Shown: positions 12,446-24,210, counted from the first letter of the stretch. The stretch: DNA of 64,000 nt from Diphasiastrum complanatum (GCA_029204225.1 CM055110.1:911050-975049), one strand, 5' to 3'. The notes: generated by a model not told the origin, from the sequence alone. A program made the numbers and translations.

Positions 12446-13600
12446 TTACTGTGGTGGCCAGTACTTGTGCAATCGGCTACCATTGATGGGTGTGTTGAAG
12501 GGCATCCCATCAAGTTGTTCTAAGTTCACGGCCCCATGATTAAGAATTTCCTTGATCCTATAAGGACCTTTGCCCGTGAATTTTAACTTCCCCTTGATCG
12601 CCTTGGTTTTATACATCAGGACCAGATCTCCTGAACGAAGATCCTTCTTTTGTAATCTGTGATCATGCCAAGACTTGCATATTTCCTTTTCAGCTGCCAG
12701 TGCATGCACAACTAGTAAGCGTGTTTCACAGAGTTTATGCAGAGCTTCGTGACGTAGCTGTAGAGATTTAGACTCATTAAGACGTTGCGCGGTGGCAATC
12801 CTTAATGATGGAACTAAAAACTCTACTAGCATCACAGCATCCTGACCATATACCAATTGGAAGTGTGTTTGATTGGTGCTCCCTTTATATGCTGTCCTGA
12901 ATGCTCACAGTGCAGCATGCAACTTGTGTTCCCAATCTGATCTGCTAGCTTCAACTATTTTCGTGAGCACGTTACATAGGATCTTATTGGATGATTCTGC
13001 TTGCCCATTACCACGAGGATAATAAGACATACTAGTTCTGTGGATCACAAAGAATTCCTCCAATAGGACCTTGATGGTCTCCTTGATGAAATGGCTACCG
13101 CGATCACTGACTAGTTCCACCGGGCACCCGGAGCGCACAATGATATTTTCATAAGGGAACTTGGCAGTGGTCCTAATGTCTGCTACTCGTACTGCCTTGG
13201 CTTCGACCCATTTGGTGAGGTAGTCTGTGGCTACAATTATGTATCGAGCCTGGGAACTCCTTGCTGCAGGGTGAATTGGACCAATATAATCCAGTCCCCA
13301 TTTTTCGAACTATGCTTGGACTAAGACTGGGTGCAGAAGATCATACTTCAATCTCGTTGGTCTTCTTGCCCTTTGGCACACATCGCACTTGTTCAAGTAT
13401 TCCTTTGTGTCTTTATGAATCGTTGGCCACCAACATCTTGATTGCAAGATCTTGCGAACTATAATGTCAGCTGCAAAATGACCTCCACCCATGTCTTCAT
13501 GTGAAAGCGAAATGATCTGGGTGGTCTCATGAGGAAGAATACACCGCCGAAGAATTCCATCTGGACCTCTTCGGTACAACTGGCCTGCAATCAGTTGATA
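12446..13600 (-). pseudogene. G1 integrase
   Basis: The zinc domain includes GGGHFAADIIVRKIL and CDVCQRARRP. The core shows VSDRGSHFIKETIKVLL and RGNGQAESSNKIL, with the catalytic Glu preserved. The C-terminal domain (KLKFTGKGPYRIKEIL, PINGSRLHKYW) ends at a stop at 12446. Interruptions near 13300 and 12900 remove the open frame. The region with the first catalytic Asp lies in the interrupted stretch 13310-13138. Confidence 0.85.
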
Positions 13601-13604
13601 AGGT

Positions 13605-15105
13605 CTAGCCTTTCAAGATCAATTTTCGCTGTTCTGCCTTTGGTAGTGATTTGTCTGGTTGGCCCCGCATTAGATATTCAACAATGTTGGCAGCCCATTC
13701 TGGTACTGTATCCACGTAAAATAAGGCAGCATCTACCAGCTCATCGTCGGGTTGGGTTGCAATCTCCTTTCCCTTGATTCGCGACACATGATCTACCATG
13801 TAGTGTTGTTTTCCCTTGCGAACTACTATCCGAAAATCAAATTCCAACAACAACAGGAGCCATCTGGTGATTCTCCCGGTGTTGCAAGTTTTATTAATGA
13901 GATATTGCAAGGGTTAATGGTCCGTATAAAAAGCAAAATGTGTGGCCATCAAATAGTGTCGAAACTTCTTAACCGCATAGATCATTGCCAGTGCTTCTCG
14001 CTCTGTGGTTGAATAAATCATTTCGGTATCACTGAGCTGTCAGCTTGCAAATCGGATTGGAAAATCCTTTTTGTGTTCACCTGGCTGGACTAAGACTGCT
14101 CCAACTGCATACTTCGATGCATCTGTATGCACGTGGAACTCAATGGACCAATTGGGTGGTCGTAGGATTGGTGCTGAGACCAATGCATCCTTAATCTTCT
14201 GGAAAGCCTTTAGAGCTTTCTCATTCCAATGTGGATCCGTTGTGAGCTTGTAAATTGGTCTGGCTAACTGCAAAATCAAGAATGAAGATCCTATAATAGT
14301 TAGCATGACCCATGAAAATGTAGACCTCGCGGATCGTCCCCGATGGTGGTGGATCAACAATGATCCTGATCTTTGATAGATCTGTGGCGATCCCGTGTCT
14401 TGACACTATATGGCCGAGTATCAAGCCATGTGTCACCCAGAATTGACATTTTTCTGGATTCAGGGAGATCTGGTATTCGCGACATTTTTGTAGCACCTTT
14501 TTCAAATTGGATAAGTGTTCTGAATCTGGTCCATGCACGCATAGATCGTCCAAGAAAATTTCCAGAAATTTTTGCAAATAATCTTTGAATGTCGCCTGCA
14601 TGACTCGCTGGAAAGTGCTTGGAGCATTGCAAAGTCCGAATGGCATCACTTTATAGGCATAAGTTCCTCATTCTATGGCGAATGCTGTCTTGTGCTGGTC
14701 CTGGGGGGCTATTTTTACCTGGCTGTAGCCGCTGAAGCCATCCAGAAAACTATAGGCTTCGTCGCCAGCTACTCTATCGAGGACACTTTCCGTAAATGGT
14801 AAAGAAAAATGGTCCTTCTTGGTGAATGCATTAAGTGCCTTCAGATTCACACAGATATGCATTTTGCCATTCTTTTTGGGTACTATAACTATCGGTGATA
14901 CCCATTCCGTGTGTTCGATTTTGTAAATAAAGTCTGCATCCATAAGTTTTTGCAACTCTTGCTTGATCAGTTCTGTATAATTTGGGTTGCAGCGGTAGTA
15001 ACGGCTTACCTTGGGGACTGCTATGGTGTGTTGGACTACTGTTGGCGGAATGCCCTTTAGATCACTATAGCTCCAGGCAAAACAGTCTTTATATTCCACC
15101 AACAA
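13605..15105 (-). pseudogene. G1 reverse transcriptase and RNase H
   Basis: Frames show KDCFAWSYSDLKGIP, VSPIVIVPKKNGKMHICVNL, YSFLDGFSGYSQVKIAPQDQ, MPFGLCNAPSTFQRVM and the catalytic box FLDD (minus strand, plus-strand positions 14545-14556), which is intact. The thumb and RNase H follow (HANYYRIF, FHVHTDASKYAVGAVL, GKQHYMVDHVSRIKG). Frames break near 14665, 14300 and 13920. G1 keeps the second catalytic aspartate pair that G2 has lost. Confidence 0.87.
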
Positions 15106-15123
15106 GGATCGTAGTCTTTTGAA

Positions 15124-16344
15124 CTACGTGGGTGTTAACTGCTCTCCCACATGTACTATCCTTTCTTCTTCTCCTGGTTCCGCAAGATTCATTGACTGTG
15201 TTCGCGTAGGTCCCTCGAAGACTTGTTCCGCTGGTGCCTGACTTTGATCAGGTTCTCGTTGGGCTTGCGACATTATGATTACCACGTCGTCCAATGTATA
15301 ATTCTTGAAAGTGTCAGGCATCTCATGAACTAGAGCTCACCGAGATTCCTCTTTCAGCATATTGATCTTGGCCCGACTGGTCATTTTTTTATTTTCTGTC
15401 ACCTGTGTAGAAGATGACGCTGTATCTGAGTCCAACTTGATTGACTTCAAGGAATCCAACACCTTCTTCTTGCCCTTTTTTGTCATTTTGATGGGTTCAA
15501 CCTTGTTGTCTTTATTTGAAACTGCTATGACATTCGCCTCATGGTTGTGAATATCAACGTCTACTGTAGCTATTGTCTCTTCGGGTAGATCACTCCATCG
15601 GATCACCTGGTTGTAGCGTTGCTTCAACTGATTCTTCTTATTCATAGGTGCGTTGGGTGGTTCGATCCTTGAGACTTTCGCCATAGCAGACCTTTGTGGT
15701 GGTCGAGCTGGTACCTTCTTGGTTCCATAACGATCTGGGTCCATGTGGTGTAGGACTTGTTCATCAGTCAGCTCAATCTCCTTATTATAAGTTAGAGCAT
15801 GTTGCCAAGGGACTAGATCATCATCCACTGGGTTTTCAATCGGCTCCGCTGACAGCCATGCTACGTTTATCATATTCACTCCAAATGTGATTGGTGTGTC
15901 CATAGTGTAACATTTGGGTGAAGATGTACTCGGTTCTGGATCTGATTCATATTGACATGTATGGTAGTCAATAGTTGCTAATGCATCCGTCCATCTCATG
16001 ACATCCGTCTCTGAATGATAGTGACCTCCGTTGGCTGGCCTTGGGCGATCAATCATATGATTTGTCGTGGATGATCCATCATCAGCTTTGGGTGCAATAG
16101 GTTTCACCGCCCATGTGGTTGGATCTACCTTTATAGCATGTTCTCTGTTCTCGAAGGTGAGTTTCCCTGTACTCCAGTTGTGTACTATTTGCACAGCCCT
16201 CAACCATGGTCTTCCCAGTAAAATACGGTATGCAGATGGAGATTCAGGTATATTTTACAACCACAAAAGTAATCGCATACTATATGCCTGCTATCTTTAC
16301 GGGAATATCAACAACTACACCTTTTGGTTTCACACACGTGGTAA
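15124..16344 (-). pseudogene. G1 protease tail and protease-RT linker
   Basis: It begins with the remnant CVKPKGVVVDIPVKIAGI, equivalent to the segment after the protease active site in G2, so the catalytic Asp region itself is deleted. After a broken patch it continues cleanly from 16203 (KLTFENREHAIKVDPTTWAV) through the acidic linker (INVAWLSAEPIENPVDDDL; LTDEQVLHHMDPDRYG; RYNQVIRWSDLPEE). It runs on to FKNYTLDDVVIIM and the start of the RT region at 15124. Interruptions occur near 15330 and 15115. Confidence 0.8.
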
Positions 16345-16800
16345 CCCGACTGGGAACCACATGATCACCGCATGATCGGGAGTCAGGGCTGCACTGCACT
16401 CGGATCGTAGATGTTTGACCCGTTCAATATAGTCCCGGACCCTTTCTCGTTTTCCCATCTTGACTTTGCTTAGCAGGAGAAACAGGTCTTTCAGGAACTT
16501 TCTTGGTTTAAAGCGCATAATGAGAGCCGCTTGAACCGCTTCCCAAGTGGATTTCTCTTCCTTTGACAGCTTGAAAAACCAATCCTGAGCCACTACAAGT
16601 AAGGACATGGGGAATAGCATCAGCTTCTCTGCAGGTGCCCGTTCACCGTAGATTTCACAAGCTTGCTCGTAGATATGGAGGAATCAGATGGGATATAAGG
16701 ATTCGTCATTGATGTAATTTGACATTCTGAATCGATTGAGAGGGTCTGTGAGAGTTCTTACTAGAAGGATTTGCTGGATCTTCACTTTTTAGTGTTTTTT
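16345..16800 (-). pseudogene. G1 gag, N-terminal part only
   Basis: The translation contains YEQACEIYGERAPAEKL, AQDWFFKLSKEEKSTWEAV, RVRDYIERVKHLRSEC and DHAVIMWF. It aligns residue by residue with the G2 gag (QACEIYVETTSAKKL, RVRDYIERIKHLRSEC, DHAVIMWF). A stop interrupts the N-terminal region near 16683. The frame ends abruptly after the WFPVGLP region, where it fuses to the middle of the protease. Capsid sequences after this point and all zinc knuckles are absent. Confidence 0.82.
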
Positions 16801-16828
16801 TTGCACTTATATCCAATTTTCTGCTCAT

Positions 16829-17599
16829 TGGAATCAAACTAACTCTTTGTTGGGCACTTAGTGGGCCCCACCATAGTACACTGTACATGTAGAGCAATAA
16901 GTGTGAGGGCACTGGCTTCCTGTGTGTATAAGCCCAACCCAATGAGCACGCAATTTGGTTTTGTAGAACTTGTAGAATTAGGAATAAGTGACTAGGGGCC
17001 TAAAACTCTAAAATGACATTAGAGGCCCTAAGTCAAGTTGTTAATAAAAAAGCTAAAAGGGCCCAAATTAGAACTCACATGAATTATGTGAGTGCCCTTG
17101 TGCTTTCTCAAGGAACCATTAGATTCATTTTGTGTTAGTTTAGGAGGCCTGGATTAGGATCCTTGCCATTGTAATTAACCAATAGGAGAAAGGGGCAAGG
17201 GCCTTCCCCATCCATAAAAAGGCACCCTTTGTACCATATTTCCATGTTCAATAAGAGGAGGAGATTATGCCCAAATGAGATTTGAACATCCTTGCTTCCT
17301 TCCCTCTCTCTCTCTCTCTCTCTCTCACGTTTTTGCATTTTGTATTTGCTTTCCATTTGCTTCTTCTCTGTACTTGCATGTTGTTAATGATTTCTAAGAG
17401 AGTAGAGAGGATAGGATATAAGCACCTCCCCCATTGTAATCTATTCTTCCTTCTCATGCTTGTGGTTAAAGTAGGGTGGATAGTTAGATGTGGTTAATCT
17501 AGGTGTGGTTAGAGTAGGACTCGCAAGCTAACTTCGCAAGGGAAGCACTATTCCCTTGGGAACAAATCTATGCGTGACAGGTGAACCAAGGCCGCTACA
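16829..17599 (+). repeat. G2 5' LTR
   Basis: Starts TGGAATC and ends GCTACA, so it has the TG...CA termini. A CCAAT box lies at 17179-17183 and a TATA-like CATAAAAAGG at 17213-17222, a plausible element promoter. A CT microsatellite at about 17303-17326 sits in the expected transcribed region. Length 771 bases. Confidence 0.88.
17303..17326. repeat. CT microsatellite in G2 5' LTR
   Basis: About 12 CT units. The matching position in the 3' LTR (25924-25971) has about twice as many, so the tract has changed length since insertion. Confidence 0.9.
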
Positions 17600-17605
17600 A
17601 TTTTT

Positions 17606-17623
17606 TGGCGTCATTGTCAGGGA
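17606..17623 (+). promoter_or_regulatory. G2 primer-binding site, tRNA-Asp type
   Basis: TGGCGTCATTGTCAGGGA follows the LTR end after a short T run. It resembles the plant gypsy primer site complementary to the 3' end of tRNA-Asp, with a few apparent transition changes. It would prime minus-strand DNA synthesis. Confidence 0.7.
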
Positions 17624-17959
17624 ATAGATTAGCATTTTCTTGCTTTTTAGCTTGCATGCATTCATCTTGTGATTTTTGCCTTTGGAATGGATGTGCGGGG
17701 GGTAGTTTAGTGTGGAGTAGAGGTTAGATTTGTTGTTTTTTCATGATTTGTTGTTTGTATGATCTGTGGAGGGAGATTTAGAGGTGAAAAACATCAAATC
17801 CCAACACCCTATCCCTTCCATATATCCTAAAAATCAGAAAAATCAGAAAAAACCATGTAGTTTTGACAAACTGTCTAGAAAAGAGCCCAAAAACACCTAT
17901 CAGACCTCATAACTTTCTGATCTGCTCAAACCAACATTTGCCCACCTAGCAGTACGTTC

Positions 17960-18830
17960 TGCCACATCGTTAGTACCTACAACTAGTCAGGCGAAGGTTA
18001 TTTCCCAGCCAGTTTGCCAAAATTGCCAAAAAAAACAGCCCAAAAAAATGAAAAAACCTTTGTAAAAAATGTCCAGAATCTCAAAGTAGCCCAAAACACC
18101 CCAGACAACATTTGCCTAGCTTGATTTTCAGCTTCAGAGCCATCATGGAGGTCGGCGAAGGTTAATACTGAGTGTACGGGCTCTGGTGAAGGTTCTTGCT
18201 CACCAAAAATAGGAATTTGCCATCAGAACCCTCGCCAACCTCAATATCTGCAAAAGTACTTACTGTAAACCTTCGCCAGGTTGCCAGTAGCTACTTTTCC
18301 ATGTTTTCTAGCTTCAGTGAGGTCGGCAAAGGTTAATATTGAGAATAAGTGGTCAGGCGAACATTTTCAGTACTCAGAGAGAAATTTAAGTCCCTTGAAC
18401 CTTCGCCAACCTTCATAAACCTTTGCCAGTATATCATTAATCTTGTCCGATCTCAGAATAGTCATAAAACATTGTTTTGAAGTATATGTGAAGTGGGCGA
18501 AAGTTAATATTACCTATAACTAGTCCAGCGAACGTTTGAAGCTCTCAAAAGTGCCAAATTGCCTTCTGAACCTTCGCCAGACTATTTTTTTCCATGATAA
18601 TATTCGCCTAATCTTCGCCAGCCCTTTGATCATCAATCTGTACTTCCCAGCAGCTCGGCGAAGGTTAGTCTCCATCAGAAGGATAGTGGCGAAGGTTCCC
18701 AGTCCAAATCATGTCCAAATTGTTTTCAGAACCTTCGCTAAACCTTCGCCAACAAGAACCTTTGTCAAGCTCTGTAAAGTGGTAGTACACTGTGATAAAA
18801 CATATATCAGTCAGACAAAGGTTTTGTTAA
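17960..18830. repeat. Degenerate ~171-bp tandem repeat in the G2 leader
   Basis: A forward landmark (GGCGAAGGTTA and variants) starts at 17989, 18153, 18324, 18495 and 18656, intervals 164, 171, 171 and 161. An inverted landmark (GAACCTTCGCCA and variants) starts at 18226, 18397, 18568 and 18729, intervals 171, 171 and 161. Both series keep the same phase, so this is a real tandem array of about five diverged units. Each unit carries facing GCGAAGG/CCTTCGC motifs that can pair. Confidence 0.85.
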
Positions 18831-18948
18831 CAAAATCCAAAAAAATTATTGAAACTACTAGTGACTTGACGCACGAAATACCTGTTCGATCTTATACAAG
18901 TCATACCGTTTAGTGCTGGGGGCCAGCGCAGTCCCCTAGACCCTTGCG

Positions 18949-18974
18949 CCGGGGCCTCAGTGGGGAGGCCCCGG
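18949..18974. other. GC-rich hairpin upstream of G2 gag
   Basis: A perfect 10-bp stem, CCGGGGCCTC at 18949-18958 against GAGGCCCCGG at 18965-18974, with a 6-base loop. It sits in a very G+C-rich block (about 18915-18995) inside otherwise A+T-rich leader sequence, about 280 bases before gag. In retroelements such structures can serve dimerisation or packaging, but that role here is speculative. Confidence 0.65.
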
Positions 18975-19254
18975 ACCCCACCCGCCCCGGCACCATCAAG
19001 GCCATCTGTCACTCACCATTGTTACCAACTGCGTCGTTACAACATTCTTTTTTTTGTGTGTGATCAACTCCATTCAAATATGTGCCACCATACACTCATC
19101 TCTCAATAATCATTTCAATTGTCATCCTGTAAAGTTAGTTATTTGTGTTCCTTTCATCCCTTCCAATCATCAACCACTGATCAGTACCCGAACAAGATCC
19201 ACTTAGATCCACTGTTGTCATATACCTTCACATTGTATCAAACCTGCACAGTGA

Positions 19255-20710
19255 ATGCGATTGAGACCTGGTAGAATACTACCTACAGAGAATCCAGAGC
19301 TACATCAAGCAGCAGCAAAAGAGATCCGACCAAATCAGCTAAATCCAATGGATCAAAATATTCTTATGCCTGCGGTACCTCAAAAGCAATCAGAAGATCT
19401 CCCAGAATGGAATTGCCCAAATTTGATGGATCCACAAATCCTATCAGATTCTTGCAGATCTATGGGCAAGCATGCGAGATCTATGTTGAAACCACCTCGG
19501 CAAAAAAACTGAAGCTGTTTACAATGTCCCTGAAAGGAGTTGCTTTAGATTGGTTTTTCAATCAGACGACACAAGAACGAACAGGCTGGGAAGTGGTAAA
19601 AGTAGCTTTAATCACTAGAAATAAGCCGCGGAAGTCTCTTGAAGACCTGTTCCTCTTGCTTAGCAAAATCAAGATGGAAAAAAGAGAAAGGGTCAGAGAC
19701 TACATCGAACGGATCAAACACCTGAGATCTGAGTGTAATGCGGAGCTTACTCTTGATCATGCGGTCATTATGTGGTTCCTAGCGGGACTACCTAGAAGCA
19801 TCAGACGAGAGCTGAAAAGACGAGAGCAATATGCCACATTGCATGAAGCTATGGAAGATGCAATGAGAGAAGAAGATGAAGGATCAAATGATGATTCTAC
19901 ACCAGGAACTACATCTCTTCATGCTTCAACTCCTTCAATTGCATCAACCTCAGTCTCTACAAGCTTGTCCAATGAAATAAAGATGGAACAGATCATGAAG
20001 TTACACAAGCAGCAGATGGAGCAGCTCACAGTCCAATTTGACCAAAAACTTAAGTCTCTTCAAAATACTACAGCACCACAACCAGATCCTTATCAGCAGC
20101 AGTATCCTCGATGAGACAATGTTTGGTGTCCCATTTGTACCCAAAATCACACTTCCAACGAGTGTCCGGTACTGAAGCAGAATTTGAAGCTGACGTACAG
20201 ATATTGTCATCTGTGCAATGCGTCCTCGCATGACACTGCGTATTGCCCCTACAACCCACAGATCATACAACAAAAGAGAACTCAATTTCAAACCTCTTAT
20301 GCTTACCATCAAGGAGCACCTAATGTAGCACCAAGGCTTGGACCAGGCCCTCAACAACAAAGAATGGCACTACCAGCACCACCAGGGCCAAATAATCCTC
20401 AAGCAGCCCAGGTGAATCTCACAGCGGCAGAAGCTGAAACATTTCTCCAACAGGAAATGCAACAATGGTATGGACTTGATGAACCATTCATTGATCCTAC
20501 TATTAATGAGTATTATGCCACATACGCTGCATAGCCACAACACTAAGGAGTTTATACGCCCTTCTGTCACGAGTGTGGATATGGCCATTGCTACAAGAAT
20601 TGTCCATTGAGAGCCAACACCAGCGCACCATTGAATTGGATTGCAGTTCAATCAGCAGGCCCAAGCACAACTCTACACTCAACTATACCAAGGAGACCTC
20701 CCTATTGTAA
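19255..20710 (+). pseudogene. G2 gag with three zinc knuckles
   Basis: A likely start is ATG 19255 (MRLRPGR). A frame change near 19420 leads into the capsid-like region with NPIRFLQIYGQACEIY, GVALDWFF, RVRDYIERIKHLRSEC and MWFLAGLPRSIRRELKRRE. After a TGA at 20112-20114 the same frame gives a first knuckle CPICTQNHTSNEC, then CHLCNASSHDTAYC. After stops at about 20532 and 20544 it gives a third knuckle CHECGYGHCYKNC. The spacings are CX2CX3HX4C, CX2CX4HX4C and CX2CX3HX4C. Gag normally builds the virus-like particle and packages RNA. It is dead here because of stops and frame changes. Confidence 0.85.
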
Positions 20711-20844
20711 CGTTCCAGTGTTAGCTGTTATGTGAGCACAAAAGCGCAAGGAGGTAGCTCCATTATCACCACACTCTGTATCAGTGCTAGCTGACCAACC
20801 TTCAACATCAGGAGGAGTGAGATTACCTTATCCGAATGTGAAGG

Positions 20845-22244
20845 ATGAACAAAGACAATATCAGAAGATCAAGCATTGGATACAAGAAGCACAAGTGGAG
20901 GAAGCTGCTTAAGTTGCACATCAACCGACAACTCCTCAAGACAAATGCGAATGCACCGCAAGGTTCACCACACAGATCAGATGTGAACATGCGACTACAC
21001 CATCGGGAAGAACCATTCCATATGGCAGAACCTGAAGCTCCAAGGACGGAACTACTGACGAGTATCTTATCCAGCAGAATGAATATCTCTATTAGAGAGT
21101 TCCTTCGACTTGCACCTCAAGCAAAGGGTGTCTTGTCAGATTGGTTGAACATTGAATCAGACATACCTTCCAAAGAACCATTATTTTGCACCGATTTTGA
21201 AGAAGCCAACGATGTTCTGAATGTGGGAGCGGCTTGGGAGAGCGAGCAGCACAATATAACTCTTCCTATCAAGCACAAACTCTTCGGAGAAGAAGCTACT
21301 GTTGTAGATGGAGGATTGGGTGTCAACCTTATCTCCACTACTTTGTATGAGAAGTGGAATCTACAAGGCTTGAAAGCTGCCAAGTTTACCATGAAACTGG
21401 CTGATCAATCATGTGTGCGGCCAAAGGGGATTGTAGAAGACATTCCAGTCAAGATAGCAGGGGTACAATTTGTCATCACATTTGTGGTGATGGACATCCC
21501 TGAAACACCCACTGCCTATCGAGTTTTGTTGGGACGACCTTGGTTACGAATCGCACAAGTAGTTCATGAGTGGGGGACCGGCAAAATCACATTTGAGAAC
21601 AGAGAGCGGGCAGTAAAGGTGGATCCCTCCACATGGGCGGTGAAGCCTATACCACCCAAAGCTGATGACACTTCTTCCACAATGGACCATGGCATTGATC
21701 GTCTAAAAGCTTCAATGGGTGTTCATTATGATTCACAAACAGATACCGTGTTGTGGTTGCATTGGCAACTATTGACTGTATGGTTGGGCATACATGTCAT
21801 CCAGATCCAGATTTAGATTCAGAACCCAACGAATTACCACCGAGAGGATTCACCCTTGACACACCTATCTCATATGGGGTGAACATGATAAACGTAGCAT
21901 GGCTGCCACCGGAACCTATTCCGGAACCTGTTGAAGATGATTTAGTTCCTTGGCAACATGCATTGTCCTATGACGAGGAAGCTGAGCTGACAGATGAGCA
22001 GATCCTACACCACATGGATTCTACGCGTTATGGAGTTCAACAAATACCAGCTCAACTGCCTCAAAAATCTCAACATGCTAAAGTCTCCAAGATGCCACCA
22101 CTGAAAGCACCTGTACCAAAGAAAAATCAACAAAAGCAAAGATACAATCAGGTGATCAAGTGGAGCGATTTACCTGAAGAGGCTATAGCAACAGTGGATG
22201 AAGACATTCAGAACCATGTGGCGAATGTTAAAGAACTTCAATAG
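20845..22244 (+). pseudogene. G2 aspartic protease and linker
   Basis: The first frame (20845-21816) carries the retropepsin region VVDGGLGVNLIS with the catalytic Asp codon at 21307-21309, followed by RVLLGRPWLR. The usual D-S/T-G is replaced by D-G-G. After a frame change near 21760 the acidic linker continues to 22244 (INVAWLPPEPIPEPVEDDL, LTDEQILHHMDSTRYG, RYNQVIKWSDLPEE). The start of the first frame is not necessarily the true start, since gag-pol is probably one polyprotein in intact relatives. Confidence 0.83.
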
Positions 22245-22249
22245 AAGAT

Positions 22250-24210
22250 AATGAGCAAAGAAACAGCAACAACCAACAACAATATATAAGACAAAAAGAA
22301 AGTTGTTGAATCGCATGCTCAAGGGTCATCCGACCAAGCTTCGACATCAGCTTCAGGAATGTCAGAAGCAATGCACAAGATATCACTCACCAATCGTGCT
22401 AAGATCAACCTTTTGAAGGAAGAAACGAGTAAGGCACCAGTCCATGATGTGCCAGAAAACTTCAAGAGTTATACCTTGGACGACGTGGTGATCATGATGC
22501 TGAAAGCGCAATGGGAACCTGATGCAAATCAGAAAAAAGAAGAACAAGTCTACGAGGGATTGGCTCGCACTCAACCGATGAATCTAGCAGAGCCAGGAGA
22601 TGAAGACAAAATTGTTCATGTGGGAGCACAACTCACGCCCTCACAATTCACCCAACTGCAAAAGTTACTGATGGAGTATAAAGACTGCTTTGTGTGGTCT
22701 TACAAAGATTTAAAAGGAATTCCATCGTCTGTAATCCAGCATACCATACCTTTGGTCGAAGGAGCAACGCCAAAGGTGAGCCGATATTTCCGCTGCAACC
22801 CAAACTACACCGAGCTAATCAAACAAGAGTTGCAGAAGTTGCTCGATGCTGATTTCATTTATGAAATCAAGCACACAGATTGGGTGTCACCCATAGTCAT
22901 TGTTCCCAAGAAGAATGGCAAAATGCGGATTTGTGTCAATCTGAAGGCACTTAATGCTGCGACGTGAAAGGATCACTTTTCCTTACCATTCATAGAAAGC
23001 GTCCTGGATCGAGTAGCTGGAGCGGAAGCCTATAGTTTTTGGATGGCTTCAGTGGCTACAATCAAGTGAAAATTGCACCGGAGGATCAACACAAGACTTC
23101 ATTTGCTACTGAATGGGGTACATATGCCTACAAGGTCATGCCATTCGGTCTTTGTAATGCCCCTAGCTCTTTTCAACGCGTCATGCAAAAGGCATTCAAA
23201 GACTATTTATAGAAATTCCTAGAGATCTTCCTCGCTGATCTTTGCATGCACGGATTTAATGATGAACACTTATCTCAGTTGGAAAGAGTGCTTATACAAT
23301 GCCGCAAATTTCAAATATCATTGAACCCAGAGAAATGCCAATTTCGGGTCACACATGGTCTTATCCTGGGCCGTATTGTATCTAGACACGAGATCGCCAC
23401 TGATTTGTCTAAGATACGTATTATCGTGGATCTTCCACCCCCTGGAACGATTCGTGGAGTCTATGTATTTATGGGACATGCCAATTACTACCGAATCTTC
23501 ATTCTATTCTTTGCGGATTTGGCACGTCCTATCTACAAGTTGACAATTGATCCACATTGGACGGAGGAAGCCCTATGAGCTTTCCAAAAGCTGAAGGAAG
23601 CACTTATATCTGCACCAATCTTATGGCCTCCCAATTGGACAATTGAGTTTCATGTGCATACTGATGCATTAAAGTATGCTATAGGAGCAGTATTGACCCA
23701 GCCAGACGAGTACAAGAAAGACTTTTCTATTCGCTTTGCCAGTCGACAACTCAACGATGCTGAAATCAACTATTCAACGATTGAGCAAGAAGCCTTGGCA
23801 ATGATATTTGCGGTCAAGAAGTTTCGCCATTATCTTATGGCCACTCATTTTGCATTCTACACTGATCATCAACCTTTGCTCTACCTAGTCAACAAAATCT
23901 GCAACACAGGGAGAATCACTAGATGGTTACTCTTGTTGCTCAAGTTTGATTTTCGAATAGTGGTATGCAAAGGTAAACAACATTATATGGCGGATCATGT
24001 ATCAAGAATCAAATCGACACAGAAAGATCCCCAGCCTGATGATGAGTTACCGGATGCTGCTTTATTATACGTGGATGATGTACCCGATTGGGCCGCAGAT
24101 ATAGTTGAGTATTTGATGAACGGCCAACCAGATCGGTTACTATCCAAGGCGCAACAACAGAAACTTGTACTTAAAGCTTGTCCATATCAGTTGATTGCCG
24201 GCCAACTATA
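22250..24210 (+). pseudogene. G2 reverse transcriptase and RNase H, catalytic Asp lost
   Basis: The linker resumes after stops near 22242 and 22287. RT motifs follow: KDCFVWSYKDLKGIP, VSPIVIVPKKNGKMRICVNL, FSGYNQVKIAPEDQ, MPFGLCNAPSSFQRVM. The catalytic box reads F-L-A-D, with GCT (Ala) at 23234-23236 where G1 has Asp. RNase H follows (FHVHTDALKYAIGAVL, YSTIEQEALAMIFAVKKFRH, MADHVSRIKS). Further lesions: a stop at 22965-22967, a one-base change at about 23040, and stops at about 23208 and 23577. Confidence 0.88.

Larger units (their letters stand above)
12427..16828 (-). mobile_element. Ty3/gypsy element G1, degraded and internally deleted
   Basis: A minus-strand gypsy element running gag, protease tail, linker, reverse transcriptase, RNase H, integrase from 16.8 down to 12.44 kb. 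It is colinear with G2 at 19.4-25.3 kb and clearly the same lineage. It ends exactly where the G2 5' LTR begins (16829), and no LTR of its own can be paired in the window. Compared with G2, about 1.6 kb covering the gag C-terminus, zinc knuckles and protease active site is missing at about 16345. Confidence 0.9.

Noticed and set aside
17135-17457. Frames with Arg-Glu repeats on the minus strand in the G2 LTR
   Set aside because: They arise from the CT microsatellite and recur in the other LTR.
17960-18830. CRISPR-like array because of regularly spaced short motifs
   Set aside because: Units are about 171 bp, diverged along their length and lie inside a plant retroelement leader; no cas genes, no unique spacers of uniform size.
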